This document shows, piece after piece, positions 51,336 through 52,213 of a stretch of 52,213 bases of DNA; within the stretch, counting starts at the first letter, position 1, and every line of letters begins with the position of its first letter. The notes under the pieces are model-generated. The model was not told where the DNA came from and ran no database searches. It saw nothing but the letters and a program-made list of their open reading frames with translations. Source of the DNA: Chthoniobacteraceae bacterium (GTDB taxonomy: Bacteria; Verrucomicrobiota; Verrucomicrobiia; Chthoniobacterales; Chthoniobacteraceae). A program made the translations under genes and the position numbers. Location: assembly GCA_947476045.1 (NCBI GenBank), contig CANJNZ010000026.1, positions 1 through 52,213 of the forward strand. Reading direction: 5' to 3'.

Positions 51336-52025
51336 TCATAAAGTCGCTCCAAACAAAGCGCCGACTCCCGCCGTGAGCGCCATCGCAAGTGCGCCCCAAA
51401 AGGTGACGCGCACGGTGGCGCGCAACACGGATGAACCGCCTGCGCGAGCCGCTAGCGAACCTAACAGCGCGAGAAAAAACAACGAACTGGCCGTAACCGT
51501 CCAAACAAGCGCGTAGGTAGGAACCACGACGACGAGTAGAAGTGGCATGGCCGCACCGACCGCAAAGGTAGCAGCGGAAGCCAGTGCCGCCTGCACGGGC
51601 CGCGCACTGAGAGTGTCGGAAATGCCCAACTCGTCACGGGCATGAGCGCCCAAGGCGTCCTTCGCCATGAGTTGCGTGGCGACCTGGTCTGCCAGCGCGG
51701 CGTCCAGTCCGCGCCCGACATAGATGGCGGCCAGTTCGGCGTGTTCGTGTGGCCCGTCGGTGGCCAGTTCGTCACGCTCTCGCTCCAAGTCCGCGCTCTC
51801 CGTATCGGATTGCGAACTGACAGAGACATACTCGCCTGCGGCCATCGACATCGCACCGGCCACCAAGCCGGCAATGCCAGCGACCAAAATGCTGCCGCGG
51901 CTGGACTCGGCGGCGGCGACACCGACGATCAAACTGGCCGTGGAAACGATGCCGTCGTTGGCGCCGAGGACGGCGGCGCGTAGCCAGCCAATGCGGTGAG
52001 TGCGATGGCGTTCAGTGTGTCTCAT
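51336..52025 (-). CDS. VIT/CCC1-family metal transporter (cassette)
   Basis: A 229-residue membrane protein starting at ATG 52025 (MRHTERHRTHRIGWLRAAVL). The first membrane segment carries the family signature GANDGIVSTASLIVGVAAAE. It is followed by AGAMSMAAGEYVSVSSQSDT, which holds the conserved residues, then a cytoplasmic acidic region and three more helices. VIT/CCC1 proteins move Fe2+/Mn2+ out of the cytoplasm. An AKDALGAHARDELGI domain is present, as in bacterial members. Such a long transporter is uncommon as cassette cargo. Confidence 0.92.
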   Translation of the reverse strand: MRHTERHRTHRIGWLRAAVLGANDGIVSTASLIVGVAAAESSRGSILVAGIAGLVAGAMSMAAGEYVSVSSQSDTESADLERERDELATDGPHEHAELAAIYVGRGLDAALADQVATQLMAKDALGAHARDELGISDTLSARPVQAALASAATFAVGAAMPLLLVVVVPTYALVWTVTASSLFFLALLGSLAARAGGSSVLRATVRVTFWGALAMALTAGVGALFGATL

Positions 52026-52044
52026 AGAAGATGCGTGAAGAATC

Positions 52045-52069
52045 GCCTAACGACCCAAAGCTCATATAG
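52045..52069 (-). repeat. Half-site: attC core or attI candidate
   Basis: GCCTAACGACCCAAAGCTCA on the plus strand equals the right half of sites 2 and 4 (GCCTRACGACCCMAAGCTCA), then the sequence diverges into TATAGATGACATGAGAGG. No second half (R''-L'') is seen within 90 bases. This could be a truncated attC or an attI-like insertion site next to an integrase. Confidence 0.5.
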
Positions 52070-52110
52070 ATGACATGAGAGGGATCCGGTGGGCGTGGTT
52101 CACTGGGTCT

Positions 52111-52213
52111 ATGGTTGAAGAAAAACAACATCAGCAAAGGGGCGGCGCTTTGGCGACCGACGGGAACAGCACAGCAACAAACGTCGGTGCGCGCAAGCGT
52201 GGCGTCATCAAGC
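52111..52213 (+). CDS. Partial plus-strand ORF at the window edge, not recognised
   Basis: ATG 52111 opens a frame of 34 codons (MVEEKQHQQRGGALATDGNS...) that runs off the right end. It faces away from the cassettes, as intI does next to attI. It has no recognisable IntI N-terminus, so only the position suggests this. It may be a chance frame. Confidence 0.25.
   Translation, partial: MVEEKQHQQRGGALATDGNSTATNVGARKRGVIK

Larger units (their letters stand above)
49415..52213 (-). mobile_element. Integron-like gene cassette array (CALIN or part of a chromosomal integron)
   Basis: Four related sites of about 82-90 bp, spaced 545, 621 and 646 bases apart, lie after the stops of successive minus-strand genes, and a fifth core lies at 52045. 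Ends match attC R''/R' cores (RYYYAAC and GTTRRRY), with the GTT core downstream of each gene as in real cassettes. Genes are short, all in one direction, and include two toxin-antitoxin pairs, as is typical of sedentary integrons. No intI is in the window. The array may continue past its right edge. Its left end is the degenerate site at 49415. Confidence 0.8.

Overview
The window looks like a chromosomal segment of a high-GC Gram-negative bacterium of the PVC group, most likely Verrucomicrobiota (Spartobacteria/Chthoniobacterales-like). The clues are a giant PVC-type membrane-bound dehydrogenase, a 23S-rRNA-intervening-type four-helix-bundle protein bracketed by ATGACGR heptamer repeats, a REP-associated (RAYT) transposase with mirrored palindromes, and many lipoprotein or secreted products. 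The phylum is inferred from gene families; no rRNA or marker gene is present.

Layout. 1-2264: an AT-richer secreted TPR protein, then a RAYT transposase between inverted composite palindromes. 2265-10536: housekeeping and metabolic genes: HDAC-like deacetylase, dihydrolipoyl dehydrogenase and a secreted protein on +; a SEC-C protein, methyltransferase, LysR regulator and small lipoprotein on -; and a complete nitrate/sulfonate-type ABC importer on +. 10499-18897: a small membrane protein, a 1307-residue SGNH/propeller/HEAT/cupredoxin protein, and a two-component system with a periplasmic propeller sensor kinase and a NarL-type regulator. 19248-21215: an SH3 lipoprotein and leuC.

21316-44349 is a 24-gene block on the minus strand for a surface glycan: about twelve glycosyltransferases, SAM methyltransferases including two of the FkbM type, two hexapeptide acetyltransferases, a sugar epimerase, a membrane GT-C/methyltransferase fusion and a methyltransferase/GT2 fusion. 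Most junctions are 4-base ATGA overlaps, so the block probably forms one or a few long transcripts. A divergent PAPS-dependent sulfotransferase follows, then a Wzm/Wzt-type ABC exporter (45297-48032) and another methyltransferase. Together they suggest assembly, methylation, acetylation, possible sulfation and ABC-dependent export of a polysaccharide. A four-helix-bundle gene flanked by heptamer repeats sits between wzm and wzt.

49415-52213 is the most striking region. Four sites of about 85 bp that share one sequence and have attC-like ends (GCCTAAC/GTTAGGC type) each follow the stop of a minus-strand cassette: a small membrane protein, two different ParE/RelE toxin-antitoxin pairs and a VIT-family metal transporter. 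This is the architecture of a sedentary chromosomal integron (or a CALIN). A fifth core site at 52045 and the start of a plus-strand ORF at 52111 lie at the right edge, so an integrase, if present, would be expected just outside the window. No rRNA, tRNA or CRISPR array was recognised.
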